DNA of 43,929 bases, taken from positions 1 through 43,929 of IMG/VR virus record IMGVR_UViG_3300032236_000806; one strand, 5' to 3'. The notes under the pieces were generated by a model, which did no database searches, had not been told where the DNA came from, and was given only the letters and a program-made list of their open reading frames with translations. Origin of the DNA: a virus. A program made the translations under genes and the position numbers. This document shows positions 7,415-15,815 of this stretch, piece after piece; the stretch's first letter is position 1, and every line of letters starts with the position of its first letter.

Positions 7415-7746
7415 TGCTGCTGGGTTCCCAGACGGTGACGGTGCGGAACTATTCCACGTCTGGGCGTGACAGGTTCAACGCCCCGGTAAAAACTGCTGTG
7501 GACACAATGGTGTTCGGGGTGTCGATGATGCCGATGTCAGTGCAGGAAGTGGTTGCGCTGACCGATGTGGAAACAGAACTGTGGACGTGCATCCTTCCGC
7601 CGGTTGCCGCCGCCCTGGCGATCAATACCACATCGGAGATCGTCTACAACGCAATGACGTTTCAAGTGTTGGGTGCCAAGCCGGCTGTCGGGTTCATGGG
7701 TTTGACCGATCATGTGTCGCTGGATTTGAAGAAGCAAATCGCATGA
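7411..7746 (+). CDS. head-to-tail stopper
   Basis: A 111-residue beta-rich protein with the pattern TVTVRNYSTSGRDRFN, a typical opening of small siphovirus connector proteins that close the neck after packaging. It lies second in the neck series and overlaps both neighbours by 4 nt. The assignment as stopper rather than another connector follows gene order (adaptor, stopper, HK97-gp10-like, terminator) seen in related phages. Confidence 0.65.
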   Translation: MMLLGSQTVTVRNYSTSGRDRFNAPVKTAVDTMVFGVSMMPMSVQEVVALTDVETELWTCILPPVAAALAINTTSEIVYNAMTFQVLGAKPAVGFMGLTDHVSLDLKKQIA

Positions 7747-8168
7747 TGTCCCGCGAAGAGATCGAAACGCAGATTTACGCGCAGGCGTCGGCGTCGGCCC
7801 AGGTCCGTCAGGAACTGGACAAGCTAGCCGCGCAGGTTCGCGACTACTGGCGGTCGGTGTCCCCGATTGACGACGGCGTGTATGCGGCGTCGGTCAAAGT
7901 GTACAAACGCAAATTCACCTACAAGGGCATGCCCGGGGTGGGTGTGGGTGCCACCGACTTCAAAGCGCACTGGATTGAGTACGGAACCGGTGAGCCCGGA
8001 CCTACCCCAGCGTTTGCCCCGCGGGCGAAGACCGCCGCCCATTTCGGTGGCGACGAAACGTTGGTGCAGAACATTCTTCAAGACGACGATCTGTCGCGAG
8101 ACGAATTAAAAGCCGCGCTGGAAAAATTCAAAATGCCGTTGATCGCTGATCTTGGTGGTTCCCGATGA
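7743..8168 (+). CDS. HK97 gp10-like neck/tail-completion protein
   Basis: The start ATG 7743 overlaps the preceding stop; an upstream in-frame extension lies wholly inside the stopper gene and is rejected. The 141 residues begin with a charged helix and include SPIDDGVYAASVKVY and HWIEYGTGEPGPTPAFAPRAK, the glycine/proline-rich segment common in the HK97 gp10 (minor capsid/neck) family. It probably helps join tail and head. Next gene overlaps by 4 nt. Confidence 0.72.
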   Translation: MMSREEIETQIYAQASASAQVRQELDKLAAQVRDYWRSVSPIDDGVYAASVKVYKRKFTYKGMPGVGVGATDFKAHWIEYGTGEPGPTPAFAPRAKTAAHFGGDETLVQNILQDDDLSRDELKAALEKFKMPLIADLGGSR

Positions 8169-8557
8169 TCGTATCCGGTGTCGAACTGATCATTGCGTGG
8201 TTGAAACCGCTCGGCGAAGTCGGTGCCCAACGCGGCCCTGGAGCAGCGTTGCCGTTCCGGCTGGTGGAATGTGTGGCCGGATCTGATGATAAAGTCACCG
8301 ACTCGGGCATCTACCAAATCTCTACGTTCGCCAGCACCTATGAGCAGGCAGAAACGCAGGCGTCGTTGACGCATCAGCGCATGCAGAAACTCGGCCCGCC
8401 GTTCGCGCCGCAGCAGCGCGTCACGTTGTCAGATAACAGTGTGGTGTGGGTTGATTCGGTGACCACATCTCAGCGCCCAATCTGGGTGAATTTCACCGAC
8501 GCCGCTCCGATCAGCCGTTTCGTTGCCCGCTACAGCATCGACATCCGGTTTCGCTAA
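8165..8557 (+). CDS. tail terminator
   Basis: A 130-residue alpha/beta protein that is last of the neck genes and immediately precedes the major tail protein, where the lambda gpU-type terminator is found. It starts MIVSGVELIIAWLKPLG, with the helical N-terminus and later strands (RPIWVNFTDAAPISRFVARY) expected of that fold. It would cap the growing tail tube and attach it to the head. Assignment is from position and predicted fold, not a diagnostic motif. Confidence 0.7.
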   Translation: MIVSGVELIIAWLKPLGEVGAQRGPGAALPFRLVECVAGSDDKVTDSGIYQISTFASTYEQAETQASLTHQRMQKLGPPFAPQQRVTLSDNSVVWVDSVTTSQRPIWVNFTDAAPISRFVARYSIDIRFR

Positions 8558-8634
8558 AAGACTTCAGCCCACCACCCCGTTTGGCCTTGCTCTGTTGCAG
8601 GGCAAGTCACATTCTCCGTGAAAGGAAATTAGTT

Positions 8635-9642
8635 ATGGCCCTGCAATCCACTGGTGTGGAGTGGTCCGCCGCCTACGGCAACTCCTACAACCCGTTGGGT
8701 ATCCGCAAAGCCCTGATCACGAACATCCTGATCAGGGACTACAGCGGCCCCACCACCAACCTGAAGAACGACGCTGTCGGACTCAACGCCGCCGGCTGGT
8801 TCACCCCGTTCGCCGTGGACGGTCTGTACCGCAGTGATCTGCTGGACCCGTCGCTGGACGGCGGACAGTTCTACGATGTCGGCTCGCTGAAGGATGACGG
8901 CATCAAGCTGACCCCCGACGTGCAGATCGAAGCGGTGAAAATCGCGCAAGCACGTCGCGCCGTCCGTTACGATATAAACGAAGAAAATGATGAACTGATG
9001 TTTACGTGCCGGGAGTCAAACCCGGTGGTGGACGCGCTGCGGTTCGACTTGCCGCTGTCCAGCATCGTTGATGCCGGCGGTGCCGGATACACATCCGTGA
9101 AGCCGTCTGAAGGCGATCTCATCGAACGGCAAATCATCGCCCTAGCCGAAGACGGCAACCAGCGGTTCGCCTACATCTTCCCGCGGGTGTCGCGGAAGAA
9201 GGTTGGATCAACCCAACTGAACCGCAAAGACCCCGACGACCTTGAGTTGACGTACGGAGCTTTGATCTGCCCGTTCGTCGATGCCCCGGTGTATCTGGTT
9301 CGTGACGGGTTGTCGTGGCGCAACCAGGCCGGTTTGCTGGTGTGGGGTGCCGCCCCGACTGCCACCGCGAACGGTGCTACGGCGGCGTCGGTGTCTTTCA
9401 CCAAGCCGCGTCTGACCCAAGATCCGCAGCCCGACGCTCTGACCTATGTGGTGCAGCGCAAGACCGGTGCGGGTTCGTTCACCACCGCCACCACCACGGC
9501 ACCCACGGTGTCCGGTTCGACGGTCACCATCCCGGTGACTGGTTTGACCACGGCGACGAGCTACACCTTCCAGGTGATCGCCACCGCGGGCAGCGGCCAG
9601 ACCGCGACGTCGTCGGTGTCGAACAGCATCACCACGTCGTAA
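8635..9642 (+). CDS. major tail protein with C-terminal Ig/Fn3-like domain
   Basis: The tail tube subunit. ATG 8635 is chosen because GAAAGGAAA stands ahead of it. The 335-residue protein has a tube domain (about 1-235; ARRAVRYDINEENDELMF and ESNPVVDALRFDLPL are characteristic stretches) and an appended beta-sandwich from about residue 239, rich in T, S, A, with Fn3-like strands (TYVVQRKTGAGSF, SYTFQVIATAGSG). Such surface domains on tail tubes are common and may bind cell surfaces weakly. It is followed by a very stable stem-loop. Confidence 0.9.
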   Translation: MALQSTGVEWSAAYGNSYNPLGIRKALITNILIRDYSGPTTNLKNDAVGLNAAGWFTPFAVDGLYRSDLLDPSLDGGQFYDVGSLKDDGIKLTPDVQIEAVKIAQARRAVRYDINEENDELMFTCRESNPVVDALRFDLPLSSIVDAGGAGYTSVKPSEGDLIERQIIALAEDGNQRFAYIFPRVSRKKVGSTQLNRKDPDDLELTYGALICPFVDAPVYLVRDGLSWRNQAGLLVWGAAPTATANGATAASVSFTKPRLTQDPQPDALTYVVQRKTGAGSFTTATTTAPTVSGSTVTIPVTGLTTATSYTFQVIATAGSGQTATSSVSNSITTS

Positions 9643-9648
9643 CAGTCT

Positions 9649-9717
9649 CTCGCCGGGTGGGTGTTTCCGGGGCAACGCAACTGCGTTCCCTTGGTGGGCT
9701 GGCGCCCACCCGGCGAG
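9649..9717 (+). promoter_or_regulatory. 69-nt stem-loop after major tail gene
   Basis: CTCGCCGGGTGGG (9649-9661) pairs perfectly with CCCACCCGGCGAG (9705-9717), a 13-bp GC-rich stem, enclosing a second hairpin AACGCA/TGCGTT (9674-9687). It fills most of the 121-base gap between the major tail gene and the chaperone gene. No T tract follows, so it may act as attenuator, RNase-processing site or stabiliser setting the high tail-tube to chaperone ratio. Confidence 0.8.
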
Positions 9718-9763
9718 CCACCACACGCCAGCCCATTTCAATCAGCCCTTGAAAGGACAGCCC

Positions 9764-10264
9764 ATGTCTGTGAACGAAGAAGCATCTACCCGCCGGCGTC
9801 TATCCCTGGATGATGCCGTCACCCAGGTCACGCAGTACTTCGGGTTCGATGGTGTAAAAGAGATCGAACACGACGGCGAAGTGTATGAGATCCGCGCGAA
9901 GGTGTTGTGGTCACCGGCTCAGATCAAAGCGATGTCCGAACTGGACGAGTGGGTCAAAACCCTTGACCACGAAGACGTGGAAGTTCAGAACCCACTGACC
10001 AACGACATCATCGTTCACCCCGATACGGGTAAGCCGCTTACGGAGAAGGTGCTGAAAGTTCCGCACCGCATCAAAGGCAAACCGGTGTCGCCGCCGTTTG
10101 AGTCCCGCTATTTGGCTGCGCTGTGGGGTGAAGGTAAAGCGCAGCGGTTCGAAGCGGCCGGCGGAACGTACGGGTTGGTGACAATGCTGATGGCGCAGAT
10201 GGACGACGAGTTCGCGCAGTGGCGGAAAAACCGGGAGACCCGCGGAGATTCCAAAAGTCTCTGA
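9764..10264 (+). CDS. tail assembly chaperone, short form (G)
   Basis: A 166-residue protein between major tail protein and tape measure, the conserved place for tail assembly chaperones. Start ATG 9764 follows GAAAGGACAG. It is acidic and helical, with VYEIRAKVLWSPAQIKAM and a C-terminal MDDEFAQWRKNRETRG. The chaperone coats the tape measure before tube polymerisation. Translation stops at TGA 10262, but the adjacent frame continues without a start of its own, giving a longer form by frameshifting. Confidence 0.85.
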   Translation: MSVNEEASTRRRLSLDDAVTQVTQYFGFDGVKEIEHDGEVYEIRAKVLWSPAQIKAMSELDEWVKTLDHEDVEVQNPLTNDIIVHPDTGKPLTEKVLKVPHRIKGKPVSPPFESRYLAALWGEGKAQRFEAAGGTYGLVTMLMAQMDDEFAQWRKNRETRGDSKSL

Positions 10265-10646
10265 CGCTTTCGGTGTCTGGCTGTGGTTTTCCCGCGAGAT
10301 TGAATCCGATCTGCTGCGGTTCTACTCGGTGGATGTTCGGGACTGGTTTTCCGGTGTCATGGATTCCCGCCGCCTGATCTCGCTGCTGGATGGTTTGCCT
10401 GACGAGTCGATGTTTAAGACCTGGGCGGTTCGTGGAGGCGACTGGTCCGAAGCACAGTATGTGCAGGCCCGCCTGATCAACGAAGTGGCGTTGTCGCGGG
10501 CGGACGGCAAGGGATATGTGCCGGCCATGTTGAAATCGCCGATGCAGATCGCCGTCGAAAACTTTGAAGACGAGTACCGGAACCGTCGACACAACGACGC
10601 ATTGAACGAACTACGCGGGAAGGAACCTAGTGGCGATAACGCTTGA
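9764..10646 (+). CDS. tail assembly chaperone, frameshifted long form (GT)
   Basis: The T segment (VSDAFGVWLWFSREIESD onward, about 129 residues) lies in the +1 (equivalently -2) frame relative to G and is open upstream through the end of G. Its first possible start, GTG 10329, lacks a ribosome site and would remove clearly coding sequence. A +1 slip of Lys-tRNA on AAAA (10253-10256) would read TCC AAA, skip one A and continue GTC TCT GAC, giving a fusion of about 293 residues. Frameshifting at this gene pair is conserved among long-tailed phages; most use -1, so the direction here is notable. Confidence 0.75.
10253..10256 (+). promoter_or_regulatory. candidate +1 slippery site AAAA
   Basis: In the G frame the codons are TCC AAA AGT CTC TGA. 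Moving one base forward on AAAA allows complete re-pairing of the same Lys anticodon and enters the T frame three codons before the G stop. An alternative run of five A at 10226-10230 would also permit it, so the exact site is not settled. Confidence 0.5.
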
Positions 10647-13600
10647 CGTGATCACCAAGGTGGTTGAAGGTTCCCTGCGTGATTCATCGACCACGGTGCA
10701 GAATCATTTCACTCGGGCGGGCGAGCAAGCCGGAACGGGTTTCTCCAAGACGTTTTCTAAGTCGATCAGCAATTCGACGGACATGCAGAAAGCGTTCGAC
10801 AAAGCCGCGGATGCTGCCGGTAAGTTGCGTGTTGAGCAGCAGAAACTTAACGAGTTGCAGGAGAAGGGCACTGGCGGGGCGAAGCTGATCGCTCAGCAGG
10901 AGAAGCTGGCGAAGGTCACGCGGGAAACGCAACGCGCTGTCAAAGAAACTGCTGAAACTTTTCAGCAAGCCGACAAGGCTGCCGGTTCGATGGTATCGAC
11001 GTTATCGAACATAACTGCGGGTACTCGTATCGGCGAGTTGACATCGCAGGCGACATCGTTGGCGTCATCGTTGAGCGGTGTCGGATTAGCGACGGGTGTC
11101 GCGATAGGCGGATTTACCGCGATCGCGGTGGGTGCCGTTGAATTGGGCAGCAAGCTCTACGACATGGGCCGTGCGTGGGACGACGTGTCCGACAACATCA
11201 CCCGTAAGACCGGTCTTGTCGGCGACGCCCTGGCGTCTGTCACCGATCAAGTTGCAAACGTCAGCAGAGACACCGCGGCAAGCATCGAAGATATCGGAAA
11301 AGTTGCCGGCGGCGCTGTCCAAAGCCTGAAATTGTCCGGCGACGAGCTGGGCGTAATGACTCAGCGGATCGTGGAACTGAACGGTCTGACCGGCGAAGAC
11401 ACCAACTTGCAGAAACTCGGCCAGGTGTTTCGCAAATTCAAGATCGATGCAGGGGATCAAAGCAACTTTCTTGAGTCGCTGTACCAGGAGTACAAAGCGA
11501 CTGGCGTTCCGATCAATGACTTGATTGACACCATCGTCAAGGGCGGATCTGTTCTGTCCGGGTTCGGGCTGACGTTGGATCAGGTGGGCGGCCTGCTCGG
11601 GGTGTTTGAGCGCGACGGCATTCCTGCCGAAGCCGCGATGCGCGGACTAAACATTGCGTTCGGGAAACTGGTTGCCGCGGGCAAGGAACCGCTGCAAGGT
11701 CTCAAGGACATTGTGGAGCAGATCAAAGCTCTGTCCGATGCCGGAGATAAGCTCGGTGCCGCCGATCTCGCCGAACAGTACTTCGGGAAAAAAGGTTTCG
11801 CTCCGATCTTGCAGGCCATTGAAGATTCCAACCTTGAGTTGGACAAGATGCCCGACAAAGTTCAACACATAGGCACCAGCATCCACGATGCAACGACCGC
11901 GACCGAAGACTTCGCAGAGCACTGGCAGAAATTCAAAAACGGCTTTGAAGCTGATCTAAAGCCAGCATCGGATGCGTTCTTCAGTTGGATGAACGACAAC
12001 CTGGATTCACTGCTGCATCACGTCGATCAGTTGACGAGTGCGTTCGCCAACATATTCGGCGACGGCAATCCTTCCGTTCCTGGTGGACGCAACGCCAACA
12101 TTCTCGGCGGCTCACCGAGAGCCGGATCGGTCGGTGCTGCACCGTCAACCCGCACTGGGTCCAATGAAGGATTGACCCCGAACAGCTTGAACGCCAAAGG
12201 CGCTATTGAGTCGGCGTTCCCGGCGGTCACGTCCATCGGCGGCTACCGCCCACCGGATGTGACCCCGAACGGAACGTTTACGGAACATTCTTCCGGGCAA
12301 GCAATTGACGTGATGGTGCCCAACTGGAACACCCCGCAAGGCAAGTCGTACGGGGAGCAGATCAAAGCGTATGCGCTGGCGAATGCTGCATCGCTGGGTG
12401 TGGATTATGTGTTGTGGCAGCAGACGCAGTGGAACGCTGACGGCTCAAGCAGCCGCATGTCGGATCGTGGCAGCCCCACCCAGAATCACATGGATCATGT
12501 CCACGTCCACACCGTCAAGGGCAGTGCCGCAAGTTCCAGCAGCCCGGACTACGGTGTTGGTTCCGCGGCCGGCGTTCCAATTCCACGATCTGGCAAAACG
12601 TCACCGGTTGGCCCTACGGCGGCACCATCAAATGTCGGCCCGGGTGTCGCACCGTCATCGCCGTCTGTTCCTGATTTCCCGTCAGCGGATCAAGTCGGTC
12701 CTGCCAGCGGTGTGACCACTCCGGTGCAGATGGTGCCGTCGCCGTTCGGCCCGCAGTACGCCCCGGTCCCTGCGGGTTCAACACCGGGATATAACCAGCA
12801 GGGCAAGCCGGGAACGTATCTTCCCGACGCCGGCCAGATCAAATCATCCACGGAGCGATATCAGTCATCGATCGACAACATTCGCGACGCTAATGAGCGG
12901 TTGCAGGAAGCGATCGATGCCCAAACTGAACAAGCAAAGATTGCTACCACCACCACTGCTGAAAAGAATCGGTCTCAGAAAGCTGTCGATGACGCCACGA
13001 AACGCCGTGATCAAGCGATCGTTGCCGCCCACGACGCTGAGGATGCTTTAGCGCAAGCCAAGCTCGGTACGTTCCGCGAAGCGCAGAAAGCGCAGCAAGC
13101 ACAACAACAAGCGTTGCAAGCCAAAGCTGGCGGTGCTGGCGGTCTTGGCGGTCTTGGCGGTGTGGGTGCGTCGTTGGCCGGTGACTTTGGAATATCGGGC
13201 GGTCTACCTGGTATGGCGCAATGGTTTACCACGTATCTGGCCAATCTTGCGTTCGCCCCGATGATGGGCCAGTTGTCGGCGGTGTCGGCGGCGAACCCCA
13301 TCAAGGGCGGCTCGGGTCTGCTCGGCATCATGGGCGCCCAGAACATTGCGGCGACCGGCAACGTGTTGGGCAATATCGGGCCGGGTCCGTTGGGTGGTGG
13401 GGTTGTCGGCCCCGGCACCGGCACCAGTGACAGCATCCCGGCGATGTTGTCGAACGGCGAATATGTGTTACCGGCATCGACTGTCAACGGTTTGGGTGGC
13501 CCGGGCGGGGTGCAGAACATCATGCAGGGGTACGCCGATGGCGGACCTGTCACCGACATGAAGTCCGTGCCGCAATCCACTCAGGGCGGCTCAGGGTTCC

Positions 13601-14085
13601 AAGGTTTGGGTGGGTTGCCGATGCAGGCCATCACCACAGCGGTGGCCGCGGCGGGACCGGCGTTGGATGCTATCGCCCCGGGCGCATCGCAGGCCGCGCA
13701 GATCGGTGTGCAGCTCGCGAACCGCACCGCCGCGTTCGCAGGGCAACTAGCCGGTATCGGTGTCGGCGGGCTGCTCGAGACTTTCCTGCCGCACGGCTCC
13801 CCGTTGGCCGATCCGGGTAAGTCGTGGCTGGGCAAGATCGCATCCGGGTTCGCCGGCGCACGCCCCGCCTTGCCGAACACTGCCGGCCAGTCCCCGGCGG
13901 GCCAGTCAGCCCCGGCACAAACACCGGAGCAGGCCGCTGCGCTGAATCAGCAGACAACCCAACCGAACGCCCCGATGGTCAACGTGGAACAGATGAACAA
14001 CTACACCCCGGACAGCGGTCGTACGATCGCCGATCAGGTGGCGTGGCACGGCATGGTCGCTAACGGTGCGGGCGGTCCACGATGA
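10630..14085 (+). CDS. tape measure protein with embedded M15-like peptidase domain
   Basis: At 1151 residues this is the longest protein and sets tail length. The start GTG 10630 follows GGGAAGGAACC and overlaps the T stop. Order: charged coiled coils (to about 120), a hydrophobic segment at about 148-172, long helical region, then at about 515-630 a domain with HSSGQAID (H553, D560) and HMDHVHVH (H620, H623, H625). This H..D..HxxHxH arrangement matches zinc peptidases of the M15/VanY-like type found in actinophage tape measures, which may cut peptidoglycan at DNA injection. Further coiled coil (about 740-840) and glycine-rich hydrophobic segments follow. Confidence 0.93.
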   Translation: MAITLDVITKVVEGSLRDSSTTVQNHFTRAGEQAGTGFSKTFSKSISNSTDMQKAFDKAADAAGKLRVEQQKLNELQEKGTGGAKLIAQQEKLAKVTRETQRAVKETAETFQQADKAAGSMVSTLSNITAGTRIGELTSQATSLASSLSGVGLATGVAIGGFTAIAVGAVELGSKLYDMGRAWDDVSDNITRKTGLVGDALASVTDQVANVSRDTAASIEDIGKVAGGAVQSLKLSGDELGVMTQRIVELNGLTGEDTNLQKLGQVFRKFKIDAGDQSNFLESLYQEYKATGVPINDLIDTIVKGGSVLSGFGLTLDQVGGLLGVFERDGIPAEAAMRGLNIAFGKLVAAGKEPLQGLKDIVEQIKALSDAGDKLGAADLAEQYFGKKGFAPILQAIEDSNLELDKMPDKVQHIGTSIHDATTATEDFAEHWQKFKNGFEADLKPASDAFFSWMNDNLDSLLHHVDQLTSAFANIFGDGNPSVPGGRNANILGGSPRAGSVGAAPSTRTGSNEGLTPNSLNAKGAIESAFPAVTSIGGYRPPDVTPNGTFTEHSSGQAIDVMVPNWNTPQGKSYGEQIKAYALANAASLGVDYVLWQQTQWNADGSSSRMSDRGSPTQNHMDHVHVHTVKGSAASSSSPDYGVGSAAGVPIPRSGKTSPVGPTAAPSNVGPGVAPSSPSVPDFPSADQVGPASGVTTPVQMVPSPFGPQYAPVPAGSTPGYNQQGKPGTYLPDAGQIKSSTERYQSSIDNIRDANERLQEAIDAQTEQAKIATTTTAEKNRSQKAVDDATKRRDQAIVAAHDAEDALAQAKLGTFREAQKAQQAQQQALQAKAGGAGGLGGLGGVGASLAGDFGISGGLPGMAQWFTTYLANLAFAPMMGQLSAVSAANPIKGGSGLLGIMGAQNIAATGNVLGNIGPGPLGGGVVGPGTGTSDSIPAMLSNGEYVLPASTVNGLGGPGGVQNIMQGYADGGPVTDMKSVPQSTQGGSGFQGLGGLPMQAITTAVAAAGPALDAIAPGASQAAQIGVQLANRTAAFAGQLAGIGVGGLLETFLPHGSPLADPGKSWLGKIASGFAGARPALPNTAGQSPAGQSAPAQTPEQAAALNQQTTQPNAPMVNVEQMNNYTPDSGRTIADQVAWHGMVANGAGGPR

Positions 14086-15815
14086 TCTCCTACCCTTCCG
14101 GGGAGTTAACCCCCAACGGTGGGCGCAGATTGCTGGAAGGCAAAGAGCCCCACATCTCCTATGTGGCCTATGACGACTCTGCTGTGTTTCATCTGATGGG
14201 TCCGATGGCCCCAACGGCGGGCGTGCAGGAAGGCGTCACCGTTGGTCGCGAATCTATTAAAGGGTTGATTCCGAACTGGCGGATGCTGGATCAGGCTGGC
14301 GCGAACCAGGACGGCGTCACCTTCAACGATGCCTTGTATGAAGCCGCCGAAATCGACATGGTTGTCGAAGCGCAAGGGTTAACCCCGGCGGGTACCCGCA
14401 AGGTCATCAGGGATTGGGTGGCGGCGTGGGATTCCAAACAGCAGGGCGAACTGCATGTGTTCACCCCTGAGCAGGGTTTGTGGTGGGCGAAGGTCCGGTG
14501 GATGAAAGCTCCGGGCGAATCGTTGATGCGTGCCCAAGCGAACCGGCAACGGTTCGTGTGGTCTGCCCGCATCGATGATGCGTTCTGGCAGTCCTACGAT
14601 TCGGTCGGCACGTTCCAGTTCGCGTACGACGACATGACTGACACGTTCACCACAGGCGGTGTGCAGTACACCGACCTGGGCAGCAACTGGCCCATGTATT
14701 ACACCGATGGTGGGACAGCCGTCAACCCGGCATCCGGCTCTGGTGGCGGCTACCTGTACTCGACGGGTTCGCAGGCGGTGTGGAAAGACGACCCATCGAA
14801 CCTGTTCGCCACCAGCGCCCGCGAAGTGGTGGCCGGCCCGTATAAGAACTTCAGCACCAGCACCGACAACCAGATCGTGTCGATCGTGTTGGGCACCATT
14901 CCTGAAGCGTCGCTACCGGAGTCGGCGTACAACGACATCTGGGCTCGGATGGGCCGCAACTCAGACGGCACCTGGAACGGCTACGGTGTGCGAGCCCGCA
15001 TGGGCTGGGGATACATTGAATTGGCCCGGTTCAATAACTTCGCCAAAACGGTGATGTATTCGCGACCGTTGATCCTTCCCCCGGTGATCGGCGAAAAGTT
15101 CACGCTGGTGGCCGGATTTGAAGGCGATCCGCGTCTATTCAAAATCACCCGCGACGGTGTCGAAATCTTGTCGCACAAAGAAGAAAGCACCGGATCGGCG
15201 ATCGGGTCGACGTATCGCGGGGTGGGTTTCGGTATGCGTGCCGCCGCGGCTCTGATCACTCAGGCCACCCCGGCGAGTGTCCGCAAGATTTCGTCGGGCG
15301 TCAATACGACGGTGTCGCAGTCCGGGTATGTGTCGCTCACTAACACCGGGGATGTGGAATCTTGGCCCCGATATTTGTTGTACGGGCCGGGGTCGTTCAC
15401 GATCGGCAACGGACCCGATAGCAGCGACACCGTGCAGTTCGGGCCGCTGCTGGACGGGCAGGTGGTGTTGATTGAAACCGAACCGCGGCGCCGCTCGGTG
15501 GTGGATCTGACCCCGTCGACAGTGTCGACGGCGCAGGAACTGAACGTATTCCAGAAGCTGCTGAAGGCGTTGGTGTCGTTCGCATCGAACAACAATGTGC
15601 CGCCGCTGCTGGCCCAGTTTGAGTCGCTGTTCGGCATCCTGCCGCCGCAGGGCAATCTGTATTCGTATCTGACGGGCCGGTTCACGAAGTCGGTGCCGGC
15701 GAAATCTCCGGGCGCGGAACCGTCGACCAGCAACATCTTTGTGAAGATCGACAACGGTAACGCCAATTCGAAGATCGTGGCGGCGTTGACGCCCAGGCGA
15801 CGATGGCCGCTGTAA
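14082..15815 (+). CDS. minor tail protein (distal-tail-like)
   Basis: A 577-residue protein immediately after the tape measure, overlapping it by 4 nt. This is the place of the distal tail protein (Dit-like) that links tube to tip. It opens MISYPSGELTPNGG and has the early segment MLDQAGANQDGVTFNDALY typical of actinophage first minor tail proteins, with a central carbohydrate-binding-like beta region (DDMTDTFTTGGVQYTDLG to about residue 400) and a second beta-rich C-terminal half. Function follows from order; adsorption apparatus component. Confidence 0.8.
   Translation: MISYPSGELTPNGGRRLLEGKEPHISYVAYDDSAVFHLMGPMAPTAGVQEGVTVGRESIKGLIPNWRMLDQAGANQDGVTFNDALYEAAEIDMVVEAQGLTPAGTRKVIRDWVAAWDSKQQGELHVFTPEQGLWWAKVRWMKAPGESLMRAQANRQRFVWSARIDDAFWQSYDSVGTFQFAYDDMTDTFTTGGVQYTDLGSNWPMYYTDGGTAVNPASGSGGGYLYSTGSQAVWKDDPSNLFATSAREVVAGPYKNFSTSTDNQIVSIVLGTIPEASLPESAYNDIWARMGRNSDGTWNGYGVRARMGWGYIELARFNNFAKTVMYSRPLILPPVIGEKFTLVAGFEGDPRLFKITRDGVEILSHKEESTGSAIGSTYRGVGFGMRAAAALITQATPASVRKISSGVNTTVSQSGYVSLTNTGDVESWPRYLLYGPGSFTIGNGPDSSDTVQFGPLLDGQVVLIETEPRRRSVVDLTPSTVSTAQELNVFQKLLKALVSFASNNNVPPLLAQFESLFGILPPQGNLYSYLTGRFTKSVPAKSPGAEPSTSNIFVKIDNGNANSKIVAALTPRRRWPL

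Noticed and set aside
7581-7742. Longer start for the HK97 gp10-like protein
   Set aside because: The extension lies wholly in the stopper gene; ATG 7743 shows the 4-nt overlap used by all neighbours.
8558-8634. Hairpin CTTGC/GCAAG before the major tail gene
   Set aside because: Only about 5-6 bp with a long loop; too weak to call.
10329-10646. Independent tail gene starting at GTG 10329
   Set aside because: No ribosome site, and coding-like sequence continues upstream in the same frame into the G gene; best read as the frameshifted T segment.
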